This document shows, piece by piece, positions 53,560 to 64,000 of a stretch of DNA of 64,000 nt (position 1 is its first letter; each line of letters opens with the position of its first letter). The stretch covers positions 63,096,879-63,160,878 of the forward strand of contig NC_044990.1 of the NCBI RefSeq assembly GCF_008728515.1, written 5' to 3'. Position numbers and translations under genes: made by a program. The notes under the pieces were generated by a model, which was not told where the DNA came from, did no database searches, and was given only the letters and a program-made list of their open reading frames with translations. The DNA comes from Papio anubis. Taxonomy: Eukaryota; Chordata; Mammalia; Primates; Cercopithecidae.

Positions 53560-54594
53560 TTCTTTTACTCTCTTGAGCTTTCCCTTTCACTAAAGGGCAA
53601 CTCTATTATTTTAGTTATTCAGGTTAAAAATCTTGGCATCATTCTTGACAAGTTTCTTGTTTTCAGAGTCTACATTCAGTTTATAAACAAATTCTGAAAA
53701 CCTTAATTTTTACATAGCAAGAAGTCACTCATTTCTCTTCACTCACATTTCCACCACTTAAGCATGACACCTTTTTTCTTGTTTGAATCATTGCCATAGC
53801 CTCTTACCTGATCCTTTTGATTTTGTCCTTGCCATAGCAATTACATCAAATTCTGTCTAAAAATTCTTAAAATATTTCTTGTGGCTGTGCACTTCACTTA
53901 GAGTTTACTTGAAGTCTTTTCTGTGATCTTCAATGTGGAACATTACCTGCTCTCCTCTTCTTAGTATCCTGATTTCTTCTTTATCCTCTCTTTTTCATTC
54001 AATTGTTTCCAGCACACTGGCTTCCGACTCTACCTTGAATATGCTAAATGTGTTACAACTTCAAGGTTGTTGCTTTTTGTATGTCTCCTTGGAATGCTCT
54101 TATTCCAAACACTCTATTACCAGATTACCCACTTCATTGTTCAACTCGGAAACCCACTCTCTGGGAAGCCTCTTTCAGACATCCTATCTAAACTGTGAAG
54201 CCCCCTCTACCACACACATAATTTATAATTCTTTGGCCAACTTTTTTTTTTTTTTTTTTTTTTTTTGAGACGAGGTCTCACTATGTTGCCCAGGCTGGTC
54301 TTGAACTCCTAAATTCAACTCCTGGCCTCCCAAAGTGCTGGAATTACAGGTGTAAGCCATTGCAACTGGTCTCTTTAGTCTACTTTGGCACTTATTAAGA
54401 TCTAAAGTTTGGTACTTTTACTTAATGTTTCTTGTTTATTTTGTCTGCATTATTAGAATATAAGCTACATCAAAGCGGGGTTTTTCTTTTCCTCTATTTT
54501 AGAATCTATCACCTTTTTAGTACCTAGAAGAGTGCCTGAGGCATAAATGATTTCAAAAATACTTGGTTAATTGAATAAATGAGTCAGTGAATTT
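53560..54594 (+). mobile_element. L2 3' region, interrupted by an Alu monomer
   Basis: Sense-orientation L2 order can be followed: 'attgccatagcctcttacc', 'ttccagcacactggcttcc', 'ctccttggaatgctctta', 'tgggaagcctctttcag', 'agaatataagctacatcaa', 'agtacctagaagagtgcctg' and a terminus 'gttaattgaataaatgag'. The monomer at 54241-54371 splits it. The plus frame 53933-54268 (111 codons) lies inside the L2 non-coding 3' part and runs into the T tail, so it is not a gene. Confidence 0.85.
54241..54371 (-). mobile_element. Free left Alu monomer (FLAM-like), minus strand
   Basis: A 26-nt T tail is followed by one Alu arm only: 'gagacgaggtctcactatg', 'ttgcccaggctggtcttg', 'caaagtgctggaattacag' and 'gtaagccattgcaactgg'. 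Flanks tctttggccaac and tctttagtctac are a plausible diverged target duplication. Free monomers predate dimeric Alu, so this is an old primate insertion. Confidence 0.88.
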
Positions 54595-55441
54595 GATTGA
54601 TAGATTGCCTCTTTATAGACTGAGAATAACTGCCCATAGAAATTTTGAAGAATATGCTTCACTATTTCTTTACTTTTAGTATTGGTAGGAAGTAGTACAA
54701 CCTGCTTCTTTTATCCCTACTCTGACTGACCCTAGGGATTTCTTCCAAAACTTGGATGAGTTTAGAGTTTTGTTCTAATGTTGTCCCGTTTTCCATTAGT
54801 GTAGGTTTTTTCTTTGTTTATTCATTTGCTTGATGCTTAGTGGTGGGTAATTTTATTCAGAAACACATGTCTTTGAATTGCAGTAATAAAACTAAATTCC
54901 TTGAAAATACCTTCTCTATCATGTTCTCTACTCCCTCTTTCTGGACTTCTTATTCATGACATAACTCCTGCACCTGTTCCCTAATTTTCTTGTCTCTCCA
55001 CTTTTCAATTTCTTTGTAGTTTTGTCCTCTAGTCTGCCATATATTCTCAACTTTATGTGCCAACCATTATATTCATTTTTTTCATTATGCTGATCATGTT
55101 TCACTTTCAAAGACATCTTTGAGTGTTTGCTGAATGTTTTACTCTACAGAGCCTTTGCTATCCCTCCCTTTTGACGATATTAAGTATTTTTAAGCTTCTT
55201 TTCTGCTTCATATATCATGTTTCCTCAGCGTTCTTTCCTTGTGTTAATTGTTCTTCCTTCTTAGAGGCTTTTTTTCAATTGGCCAGTGATTCCTGGTTCT
55301 CTGCCCATAGTTGCAAAGAAAGAACTCTAAAATTGCCTAGAGACTTTGTGTGAGCATAGGCAGGAGTTAGATGGGAACACTTCTAAAGACTAATCTCCCT
55401 GGACCCTGACTAAAAATAGCTGTGATTCATTATCTCTGATT
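54595..55441. other. Unassigned sequence, no gene recognised
   Basis: The frames 54928-55116 (minus) and 55123-55353 (plus) show no recognisable motif. The block has weak similarity in style to further L2 or other old repeat sequence but was not assigned. Confidence 0.35.
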
Positions 55442-55487
55442 AATTTTGTTAGGGTCCGCGAGTTTCCTAAACAAAGGAATGAACACA

Positions 55488-55516
55488 CAAGACAAGACAA
55501 GACAAGACAAGACAAA
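55488..55516. repeat. (ACAAG)n pentanucleotide inside the solitary LTR
   Basis: About five to six perfect ACAAG units in the transcribed part of the LTR. Probably variable in length. Confidence 0.93.
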
Positions 55517-55621
55517 CATGGCGGCCGCCCTGAATGGCACGCTCTGCTTTATTTTATACAGTCGTTTGTGGAATGTTACCAAGTCACAAGACACATTGTT
55601 GTTTTTCTGACCCTTCCCTGA

Positions 55622-55697
55622 CTTCGTTTGCAAGAGCAGGACTTATGGGGAACGCCCTGCTTCGTTTGCGAGAGCAGGACTTATCCGGAACACCCTG
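55622..55697 (-). repeat. 38-bp tandem duplication in the LTR U3-like region
   Basis: Two abutting copies, 55622-55659 and 55660-55697, begin cttcgtttgc.agagcagg and end in ccctg, with four substitutions. The position upstream of the TATA-like box suits a duplicated U3 enhancer, a common feature of gammaretroviral LTRs. Function is inferred, not shown. Confidence 0.9.
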
Positions 55698-55825
55698 TTT
55701 GTGAGCACGTAGTCCTCTACAAATTTCCTAAAGAGAATTCCTCCATTGACCTTCCTGTGGATGAAGACTTGGGTGTCTAGTACTGGAAGGAACTGAGCGC
55801 ACAAATGCTTGGCCCCATCAAATTT

Positions 55826-56390
55826 CAGTGTGTAACTCTTTACTAATTTCTCTGTTTTCAGCCTGGATTACTGCCATCAGCAGTGTTTAGTGCCTTCAAC
55901 AGGACACCTGCTGTTCAAATTCTCCAGAGAATAAACCTCTAACCTAGATGCATCAAGCAAGGAAGTTTTAATTCCACATATGTCCACATTTTCAAGACTG
56001 TTGGTGGCAGAAATTCCTGTGAATTTCTGGGATACTGCAATGCAGACTTTTTCCCTGCCAGCTTAAGTCTCAGCTTTCTCAGATCTGATAAATGAATTAC
56101 CATTTGTGCATTTATCACCAGCTTCCAGGATTTTGTTTATGACACCTTTTTCTCTTGTTTTTTAGACCTTGTGAATTTTGCCCCCTCTCCCTCAACCCAC
56201 TGTTTTAATATCTCCTTTATCTTACATTATTGGAATTTTAGGAAAGATCAAATTAAAACTTTGTACGTATCTGCAATTTTAAGTTACATCTAACCCTTGC
56301 CACTTTTTTTATTTATAAGCAAGAAAATATTTAATTATTTCCTGCCCTGAATTCTAAAACAAAGCAGTTATCATAAAAAAAAGAGTGTTA
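55826..56390. other. Unassigned sequence, no gene recognised
   Basis: No open frame or nameable repeat was found. An AATAAA at about 55929-55934 has no gene context. Confidence 0.35.
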
Positions 56391-56395
56391 GGTTA

Positions 56396-56573
56396 TGTTT
56401 TAGTTACCTTGGGCTGCTGTAACCAAATACTATACACTGGATGTCTTAAATAACAGAAATTTATTTCTGATATTTCCGGAGTCTAGGTTCAATGTACCAG
56501 CTGACTTGGTTCCTAATGAGGTCTCTCTTCCTGGCTTGCAGACAGCTGTCTTCTTTGTTGTGTCTTCACATGG

Positions 56574-56625
<52 letters not shown>

Positions 56626-56846
56626 AAGAGACAGAGAGAGAGAGAGAGAGAGACAGAGAGAGAGAGAGACAGCTCTGATCACTTGCTTTTCTCTTAAAGG
56701 CACTGACCTCATCATGCGGGCTCCTCTCTCATGATCTCATCTAAACCAATTACCTCCCAATGGTGGCGCTTCCATGTATCATCACACTGGGGATTAGGGA
56801 TTTTGTATTTGAATTTTGGAGTGGCACAAACATCCAGTCCATAGCA
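56396..56846 (-). mobile_element. MLT1-type MaLR solitary LTR, minus strand, with GA expansion
   Basis: In plus-strand order: 'tgttttagttaccttggg', 'gctgctgtaaccaaatact', 'aacagaaatttatttctg', 'gtcttcacatggcc', 'ccaattacctcccaatgg', 'ttgaattttggagtggc' and 'ccagtccatagca', which is MLT1 reverse complemented. A perfect 5-bp target duplication, ggtta, lies at 56391-56395 and 56847-56851. The plus frames 56492-56734 and 56506-56697 are low-complexity RE/ER translations of the GA tract and not genes. Confidence 0.94.
56575..56671 (+). repeat. (GA)n microsatellite with ACAG interruptions
   Basis: About 95 bp of GA dinucleotides broken by gacaga and gaaaga words, expanded within the MLT1 LTR. A purine-only strand of this length can form triplex or other non-B structures. 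Confidence 0.96.
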
Positions 56847-56851
56847 GGTTA

Positions 56852-57588
56852 GTTGAAAGTTATATTTTACAATTTGAATTTAAAGACATTAATATTATAT
56901 ATTGATACATATTTTTCATGCTTAAACGGATGACCTTGTCCTCTTTTTTAGACATTATGGTAACTTTATACATGTCTTACATTCTCTTTAGCCAAGATAA
57001 AACAAGGACAAAAATCAGTGTTAAGAATAAAATATGAAAAAATGAAAGCGAGTAGTTTCAACAAGAATCCTAGAACATAATTTTTAATTATTTCCCAAAT
57101 AGCAAACATGGGCCTTTAAAATGAATTCTCAAGTGACTTTCTTGCTTTCTCCTGAGAGGATGAAATTAAAGTCTACTTTATAGAGAGAGCACTTTGTTAT
57201 AGAATTAATTACCTTAATTATGTGTCTTTTTATAGATTAGCTTTAATTTTGGGAATCAATCCTATTAATGCATTCATGACTAGGCAGAATTCAAGATTTT
57301 AATTTGATATGAAATGTTCTATCTTAAATCTCAGTTCACAAATTATTTACTTTATATTTTGAAAACAGTTTTTTAAATTAAATATGCATGTCGTTAGGTA
57401 ACTGTGTAAGGGTTCTTATTCTAACCAAAATTTGAATGTTATTGCGTAGCCTAAAAACTTGCTTTTCAGTGGCATCATTAGTAAAAAATATGTTGTTTTA
57501 CTTACATATCACTTAAGTGCCAAAGTGCATTTTTTGATGCAATAGTCCAGCTTACTCTATGGGGCCGTATGCTACATTAGCATCATTA
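56852..57588. other. AT-rich sequence, no gene recognised
   Basis: No open frame and no repeat that I can name. Confidence 0.4.
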
Positions 57589-57665
57589 CGAAGAAAGAAA
57601 CCAAAGAGGGAAAGACAGAGACAGCATGAGAGAAAGAGAGAGAGAGAGAGAGACAGAGAGAGAAG
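57589..57665 (+). repeat. Purine-rich (GA)n tract
   Basis: A second GA-rich tract in register gagaga with acagag interruptions, about 1 kb from the first. Together they are the only long polypurine runs in the window. Confidence 0.92.
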
Positions 57666-60599
57666 ACTCCAATTTCATCTTTTACATGAATCTTTATATA
57701 TTTATAATTTAAAAGTACATTGACATGAAATCACTTTAATTTTGTCTCTAAAAAACTTGAGTTGGAAGAATGTTAAAATACATTGTCTTTATTTCACAGA
57801 AAGTTAAACTTAAGCTCCTGACAATGAATTATTAGCCCAATATTATATTAGGAATACACGATTAAAACTGTATTTGATTTAAACTGTTTTTTAAAGTTTT
57901 AGTCCAAGGTTTTTTCAGTAACATGTGAACATTGTTTATTATACATTTTGATATTGGCATCCTATAATATTTAAATTATAATACACACAGACAACATATA
58001 ATTTAAAAATATTGACTATTCCTCCAGGTCCTTAAATAACCACATTTATATGCTTACCAGTTTTAAAATTTGCATCAGCTTTAATAATAAATGTCTCAAG
58101 AATTTTCAAATATGAAATATTTTGATTTTAAAAGGTAGGACTTAAATCTAGTGATTTAAAAAATTTCATTTACTTTCTTCCTCAGAAAATCCCACATTGT
58201 TTGCCATTTTACGGTACCTTAAAAGGAAACATTAAAACCATTTCTCACGAGTCTAGTAAGTTTATTTCAGTTCCTACATATGATACTTTTGGTAGCAAAG
58301 ACACCCTTAGGGTTAAGCAGAGGAGGCAGCCTTGGGTCAGGCACATTTTCTAATGTGGGAACTGCCTCTTTACAGAATCAAAAAGAAGATGTCTCTGCGT
58401 GGATTCTGATTTTTGTGCATTTCTCCTATTGAGAAGTCCCTTCAAATAGCTATGGTTCAGAAGGGAATTGGGGAAACGACAGGGCATTTATTTTAATACA
58501 AGCACTTAGCCTGACTTTCTTGACTAGATCCAAGGGACTGAAGTGGCACCAAATGGAGGAACTTTGCAATGTGAGTTATTAGCCCAGCTTTGAAAAGTGC
58601 ACCAAGGACAGAAACCATTTCAATTTTACCGAAATCGCTGCTTAGCTCCAAAATAGTTTCTATCATCTGAGTGAAACATAGTTCAGAGTAAGTCAGAGAG
58701 AGGATAGCAAATAAACAAAAAGGCTCGGTAAAGCATATCGAAAACAGACTGATATGAAAACCTAGTATGTGTGCCAATGTGGCTCTCTGAGGCTCAGTGA
58801 ACACAAATTTAACTCAGGTCAGCAATTCCATCAGCAGTTTCTATTTTGCTCTAGCCGCAAGCTACCTGACATAAATGCAGTGATGTCCAACACAGATTCT
58901 TGAAAAGGTGAAACTTGAAAAGAAAGAACCAAGAAAATTTTTATGAAACTTCATTTTTCAGCTACACTTTAAAAAGCTGAACTGGAGTTTTTCCATGTTG
59001 CATTGAACAGCTAAAGCAGGTTAAGAGGAAACACTCCAATTTGATATTAAAATAGAGTCATTGTTGTCTTGGTTGTTTAATGTCTTCTACAATATAAATA
59101 CTTAAATTAATTCATATTGGATTATTCCTGAAATTTACTACCTTGGATTTAAAAAGAATAAAAGAGTATCCACAGACTCTGTTATGCTGGCTTTGTTTTA
59201 CTTCTATCACATTTTTTTTCCATTTGTCATATATGGAATTGTTATGGCCCAATTCCCCTTATTTCCCCATCATTTCTCTAATCTGAACCATACAAAATAG
59301 TGAAGACGGTGTTTGCATGGACTTAACTAATCAAACCATTTACTTTCAATTCTCATTTTTTTCAGGGAAGATGGATGTTTGCAGTGATAAAGCATCAGTT
59401 AAAATAACCCTCTTGCTTCTAATTTAATAACTCTTTTTTTCCAAAACTACAACAACAAATGTTTGCTATTTTTTTTGCATTTCATGTAATGAAATATATT
59501 TGTATATGACCCATAAAATGGTTATTTCTTACTAAAACTGTTGCATTGTTTCTTTCATTGTTGTTAAGGTCTTATACCTTATATCTCAAAATCTCTTAAA
59601 CTTTCCTGATGCCTCTTCCAAATGAGTAAATTATTTTAGACTAGAAGTATTGTAAATGCCAGTTCCACTTCCTTTTGAAAGATTAGGCAAGAAAACTCTT
59701 TTTATTTAATCAATCAATTGCTAATTATTCTTTGTTAATATTTTTCTATATTATAATACATTACAATGAGTTCTTGGAAAATGCTCATTTCAAATATTGA
59801 CTATTATCAGGAAAAATCTCATGTTCGCAGAAGGACTTTCCATAAGACCTCCAATGGAAAAAATATCTTTCTGCATCTTATAGTTGTTTAGTTATTAAGA
59901 GATAAAAGGAAAAAATGCTGTGTTTTCCCTTGGGTTTTTTCCTTTCTTGTTGTTGCTATTGTTGATTTTGTGTTTGTCTTTCTGGCTTGCTATTACATGG
60001 CTTTAGGCATGGTGACCCTTGTTAATTCCAAAAAGCACTCCTTGACGAGCTCAGGTAGTTCGAATAAAGTGACTCAAGAAAGTGAAAAATGTTCGTGTTG
60101 TGTTTGATGCTTTTGAAATTTTCCACGTCAAGATGGTTTGCCCGAGGACATACTTTCTCACTTTCAGAAAGTTGTTTTGCCACACCTGCCAACTGAGTCC
60201 TTCGACAAGTTTCTCTTTATAATGCTTTTATAGCATATTGCGCCAAGTTGAGTTGAAGTTTGCTAAAACTTTTACATTTCTTTCAAGCAATAACCCTTTA
60301 TCTTGATTTCATTTTATGGTAAAAAGCTGGTATATTTCTTGATGTATTTCAGATGGTATTAAGCAGATATTCTGTACTTCCCTCGTGACCATAGAGTTCA
60401 TTCATCAAACCACTGCATTTGGAAAAACAAGTGATAAACAGTAAGATTTTTCTTTCTTTCTTTTAAATTTTACTCAAGAGATTTAAATCATTTTTTTAAA
60501 AGATTTTAACCTTCAGCAATGTGTACTTTATTGTGTGGTAAAAGAGTTTTTTCTGTATTATGCCTTTTGATACGTATCATACTTAAGTATTGTAGAGGA
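57666..60599. other. Low-repeat block, possible conserved noncoding sequence
   Basis: This 2.9-kb block holds no named repeat. CpG dinucleotides are more frequent than in the neighbouring AT-rich DNA in two places, about 58210-58860 and 60045-60245. The minus frame 58493-58804 (103 residues) is the longest unexplained by repeats here; it has a hydrophobic middle (residues about 17-40), no motif I recognise and no visible promoter or splice structure. I do not call it a gene. Confidence 0.35.
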
Positions 60600-60770
60600 G
60601 AATGTGTAACATTAATTACTGCTTACTCTGTGGCAAGCATTAGATATGATTTAAAGCGCATCATCTCATTAAACCCTAAGGATATCACTCGAATATATGA
60701 AGCTTTTTTAATAATTAGAATCAGAGGTATCAAGCATGTAAGCCAATTGTCCAAAGACAGATTTAATGTC
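60600..60770 (+). mobile_element. MIR SINE remnant
   Basis: MIR order in sense orientation: 'actgcttactctgtggcaag', 'cattagatatgatttaaag', 'catcatctcattaaaccct', then 'gtaagccaattgtccaaag'. The overlapping opposite frames 60519-60842 and 60623-60958 are explained as chance frames across this remnant. Confidence 0.65.
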
Positions 60771-61169
60771 ATTTTTATTTCAAGTTTACATAATTGCCAA
60801 AAATCTTCTTTTCTTGACTTTATATCATTATTGATGTGGTAATATCTATGTAATACCGACATTCCGATGACTACATAGGAAAATTTCTTGAGCTCCAAGG
60901 CTCTATGGGAGATAAATGTTTGGTGGTGATTTAGAGAAATTATGTTGTGCTTTCTCATGAGGTACCCTTCTCACCCTAGATAAAAGTAAGAAACAGACTT
61001 CTCATTACAATCTTATTTAAACATTTTCTCCCTAGGCTAAATCACCACAAAGCACACAGACACATAAAAATCAAGCTGGAACAGAAAAGGGAGCAATTGA
61101 ATGAACCAAATATTTCAATTTCCAAGGAAACACATTTTTTTCCCCCAGGGAAAATAAGTAAAACCAATA
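60771..61169. other. AT-rich sequence, no gene recognised
   Basis: No gene or nameable repeat. Confidence 0.4.
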
Positions 61170-63401
61170 CAGTGGATCCACATTTTTCACAGATTCTATA
61201 GTTACAAATTCTTATGCTTACTAAAATTTCTGTAGGGTCCCTATATTATACTCATGGTGCTTTTGTGGTCATTTTAGGACATGCACAAAGTGTCAAAAAT
61301 TTTGAATCACCTGACATGCATGTTCCCAGCTAATATCATGCAAGGCGATTTTCTGTTTCTTGTTCCAGCTCTCATACTGAAATGTATCCTTTTTTAGTGT
61401 ATTTAGTACCATGCTTTTGCATTTTTGTGCTTTTCGTTAGTGATGTCATTGTTTAAAATGACTTCCAAGCAAAGAGGTACTGTCTAGCATCCCTAAGCAC
61501 AAGAAGACGGTGAGATGCCTTATGGAAAAGCAAAAACAAAAACAAAAAACTTTTCAGTAAGATTTGTTTAGGCATGAATTATAGTGCTATTGACTATGAG
61601 TTCAAATTTTAAATTATATATTGACAAATTATAGATGCATATATTTACGGGGTAAAAAGTGATATTATGGTTTTTGAATACAAAATGGAATAATCAAATA
61701 CGGCTAATTAACATATCCATCACCTCAAATATTTAACATTATTGTGATGAGAAGTTTTGAAACTTAATCTCAGTGATTTTGGAATGTACGATACTCAATT
61801 ATTATCTATATCTATCATGCTATGTAATAGATTTTGTTTAAAAATAGAAACAAACTTATTCTTCCAATCTAACTGACGCTTTGTGCTTTTTGTTTACCAT
61901 CTTCCCATTGCTTCCAGCCCCCAGCCTCTGGTAACCACAGTCCTACTCTCTGCTTCTATGAGTTCAGTTGTTTTAGGTTTCATATATAAGTGAGAACATG
62001 TAATATTTGTCTTTCTGTGTTTAGCTTGCTTCACTTAGTGTAACATTCTCCAATTCTGTTCATGCTGTGAACATGAATGATGGACTTTCATTCTTATTTG
62101 CGGCTAAATTATATTCCAATGTATATATATCTTCCACATTTTTTATCCTTTTACCTGTTGATCGACACTAATATTGATTCCATAATTTGACTATTGTAAA
62201 TAGTGCTGCAATTAATATGGGAGTACAGACATCTCTTTGACAAAGAAATTTCAAATATTTTGAGTAAACACTCAGGGGAAGGAATTATATGGTGATTCTG
62301 TTTTTAGATTTTCTGAGAAATCCTCATACTGTTTTTCATAATGGTGTACTATTTTACACTCCCACCAACAATATACAAGCATTCCCTTTTCTCTACATAG
62401 TCACCAACATTTGTTACCTTATGTATTTTTGATAATAGTTATTCTACAGGTGTCAGGTGGTATCTCATTGTGGCTTTCACTTGCATCTCCTCAATGATTA
62501 GTAAAGTTGAGCATTTTTTCATATATTGAATATTCATTCATATGTCTTTTCATTGAAAAAAATATTTATTCAGATTTCTTACCTACTTTTTAATCAGATT
62601 ATTTGATTTTTTCCTATATAGTTGAGTCCTTATATATTTTGAATATTAATCACATGTATGGCTTACAAATATTTTTTTCCAAATGCATAGATTGTCTTTT
62701 CAGTCTGTTAATGATGTTCTTTCCTGTGCAGAAGCTTTCTATTTGATGTAAACTGATTTTCTATTTTTTACTTTTGTTTCTTGCACCTTTATGATCAAAC
62801 TTGGAAATTCTGCCCAGACCAATGTTGTATGTTTTTTCCCTATATTTTCTCCTAATAGTTTTATAGTTTCCAGTCTTATGTTTAAGTCTCTAAACTATTT
62901 TGAGTTGATTTATCTATGTGATGTGGAGAAGGGACTAATTTCATGCTTTTAAATATGGATATCTAGTTTTCCCAACACGATTTATTAAAGAGACTGTTTT
63001 CTATTCTATATTCCTGGCACTTTTGCCCAAAATCAATTGACTGTGGATATGAGGGTTCATATCTGGACTCCTTATTTCCTTCCATTGGCTGATGTGTCTC
63101 TGTTTATGCCAGAGTGCCAATTGCTATTTGTTAGGAGGGCGTGAAGCTTAGGACCTCCTATTTTACTATCTTGGTGATAACACAATGATGAGTTCAATGT
63201 TAATGAGTCAACTATATATTAAGAGAGATGAACATGAAACAAGATTATGTATTGAGTGCTTAACAAAAATGCTGTGACAAGAAATTACTGGAGACCTAAT
63301 CCCGTATTTCCCCCAGGAACAATAGTTCAATATATGCCAACTGAGGTTTTGTGGCAACTTTATAGAATACAACTACTTTGAATGATGAGAATTGACTATA
63401 G
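61170..63401 (+). mobile_element. Tigger-family DNA transposon remnant, interrupted by an L1
   Basis: The two halves are 61170-61605 and 63198-63401. The left one starts cagtggatcc after TA (61168-61169) and includes 'ctctcatactgaaatgtatc' and a stretch at 61485-61540 reading as the basic start of a CENP-B/Tigger-like transposase (SIPKHKKTVRC-type residues). The right one continues exactly where the left stops ('gagttcaatgttaatgag', 'acaagattatgtattgag', 'cccgtatttcccccagg') and ends gagaattgactatag. The assignment to Tigger is from memory of a common human repeat; the subfamily was not fixed. Confidence 0.7.
61606..63187 (-). mobile_element. Internally deleted L1 with both termini, minus strand
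   Basis: A perfect 10-bp target duplication, atgagttcaa, lies at 61596-61605 and 63188-63197. From the left the sequence is L1M/L1PB 3' UTR and the last part of ORF2, in reverse complement, to about 63115. The remaining ~70 bp to 63187 reads, reversed, 'caccaagatagtaaaatagg' followed by 'aggtcctaagcttcacgccc', which resembles an old L1 5' UTR start. Some 4.5 kb of interior is missing. No coding frame survives. Confidence 0.8.
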
Positions 63402-64000
63402 TTGGTATTTTCCTAAAATACCAGAATGGGTAAATCTGGGTTAAAATGTACTCATCCAAACTAGAACTTTGAGAACAGTCATCCTTTTCCCCCCAAAACA
63501 AGTACAGTCTACCAATTGTAACAAAGAGTCTAGAAAGAAAAAATATCACTCAGTAAAAAAGAAGGAAAATAGCACATAATATAACAGATGACATAGTGTT
63601 TGAAAAACAATCAAACTTTTCTCACTCTGCTTTTTCCAAAGCAGGCACTATTATATAATTTTAAAAATGATCTCCATTAAATATTAAAGACTATGTTTCT
63701 TTAAAACTGATAAACATAAAATATGAGTGCAGTATGTTTTGAATCTATGCTTATGTTAGGTACCTCTTAGGAAGTCCTATACTTCTTTATAAATTCTTAA
63801 GCATTACTCTACTTTTGAGTAGTATCGAGGTTACTATTTTCCTCCCATTTTCAATACAACTTTCACAGTTTAAACACTGAGAAATTAAGATCCTACTTAA
63901 AAAAAATAGTTGTTTCCTTTATGCAGTAAACAATCCCATGTAAAAAATAGAAAAAAATATGAAGATCAGATATGATATTGTTCTGAGTGTATTTTTAACA
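63402..64000. other. AT-rich sequence, no gene recognised
   Basis: No open frame or nameable repeat was found at the right edge of the window. Confidence 0.4.

Larger units (their letters stand above)
55447..55820 (-). mobile_element. Solitary ERV LTR, family not named, minus strand
   Basis: A 374-bp TG...CA block flanked by a perfect 5-bp duplication, aattt (55442-55446 and 55821-55825), the mark of retroviral integration followed by LTR-LTR recombination. Read on the minus strand it begins tgatggggccaag and ends accctaaca. It has a TATA-like tataaaataaa at 55547-55557 in the promoter position, a 38-bp tandem duplication upstream of it, and an (ACAAG)n pentamer downstream. It keeps many CpGs, including a GCGGCCGC site at 55521-55528, unlike its flanks. 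No retroviral interior is present and nothing is coded; the frame 55430-55633 is incidental. Confidence 0.85.

Noticed and set aside
53933..54268. 111-codon plus-strand open frame ending in a phenylalanine run
   Set aside because: It spans non-coding L2 3' sequence and finishes in the T tail of an Alu monomer.
56492..56734. Arg-Glu repeat proteins on the plus strand
   Set aside because: They are translations of a (GA)n tract in an MLT1 LTR.
60519..60958. Overlapping 107-codon plus and 111-codon minus frames
   Set aside because: Both cross a MIR remnant in AT-rich DNA with no domain or splice signals. Opposite overlapping frames are expected by chance.

Overview
This window looks like primate, most probably human, nuclear DNA from an AT-rich, gene-poor region. 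The evidence is eleven Alu copies or Alu monomers (one AluY-like), L1 elements of several ages, MaLR LTRs (MST and MLT1 types), L2 and MIR remnants, Tigger and mariner fossils, and CpG depletion. I found no credible host protein-coding gene, no functional RNA gene, no CRISPR array and nothing prokaryotic. Apart from L1 reading-frame fragments, every open frame is short and looks like chance or a shadow of a repeat. Family names come from memory of consensus sequences and no search was run; unnamed repeats are described only by what is visible.

Layout. 1-13 kb: mostly AT-rich unassigned sequence with an L1 3' fragment (2300-2662), a Tigger-like MITE (2745-3108), a minus-strand Alu (4216-4538) and faint MIR/L2 traces. 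13-19 kb: a plus-strand Alu and a probable ERV LTR (14740-15404). 19.3-21.7 kb: an ancient mariner (Hsmar2-like) split by two MST LTRs and an AluJ. 23.4-26 kb: a third MST LTR, an L2, an MLT1 LTR, an AluJ with a (CA)n tail and a Tigger2/MER28-like element. 26.2-31.1 kb: an old minus-strand L1 with both ends but a missing middle, carrying three Alus and a foldback structure. 31-44 kb: a MER30-like hAT remnant, Alus, a MIR, a fourth MST LTR, an ATAG/GTAG tetranucleotide array, a Tigger-like MITE and two L1 3' fragments. 44.9-51.1 kb: a full-length minus-strand L1 of L1PA-like age with target-site duplications and broken ORF1 and ORF2. 53.5-57 kb: an L2 split by an Alu monomer, a solitary LTR with target duplications and a duplicated segment, and an MLT1 LTR carrying a GA expansion. 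57-61 kb: the least repetitive part, with somewhat more CpG than its surroundings. 61.2-63.4 kb: a Tigger-like element interrupted by a 1.58-kb L1 that has both termini but no interior.

Nothing here acts together as a pathway or operon. The organisation is one of nested insertions, and target-site duplications let several be ordered in time. The points most worth checking are the foldback at 26.7-27.1 kb, the internally deleted L1 at 61.6-63.2 kb, the solitary LTR at 55.4-55.8 kb and the mariner nest at 19.3-21.7 kb. I see no sign of a new functional system.
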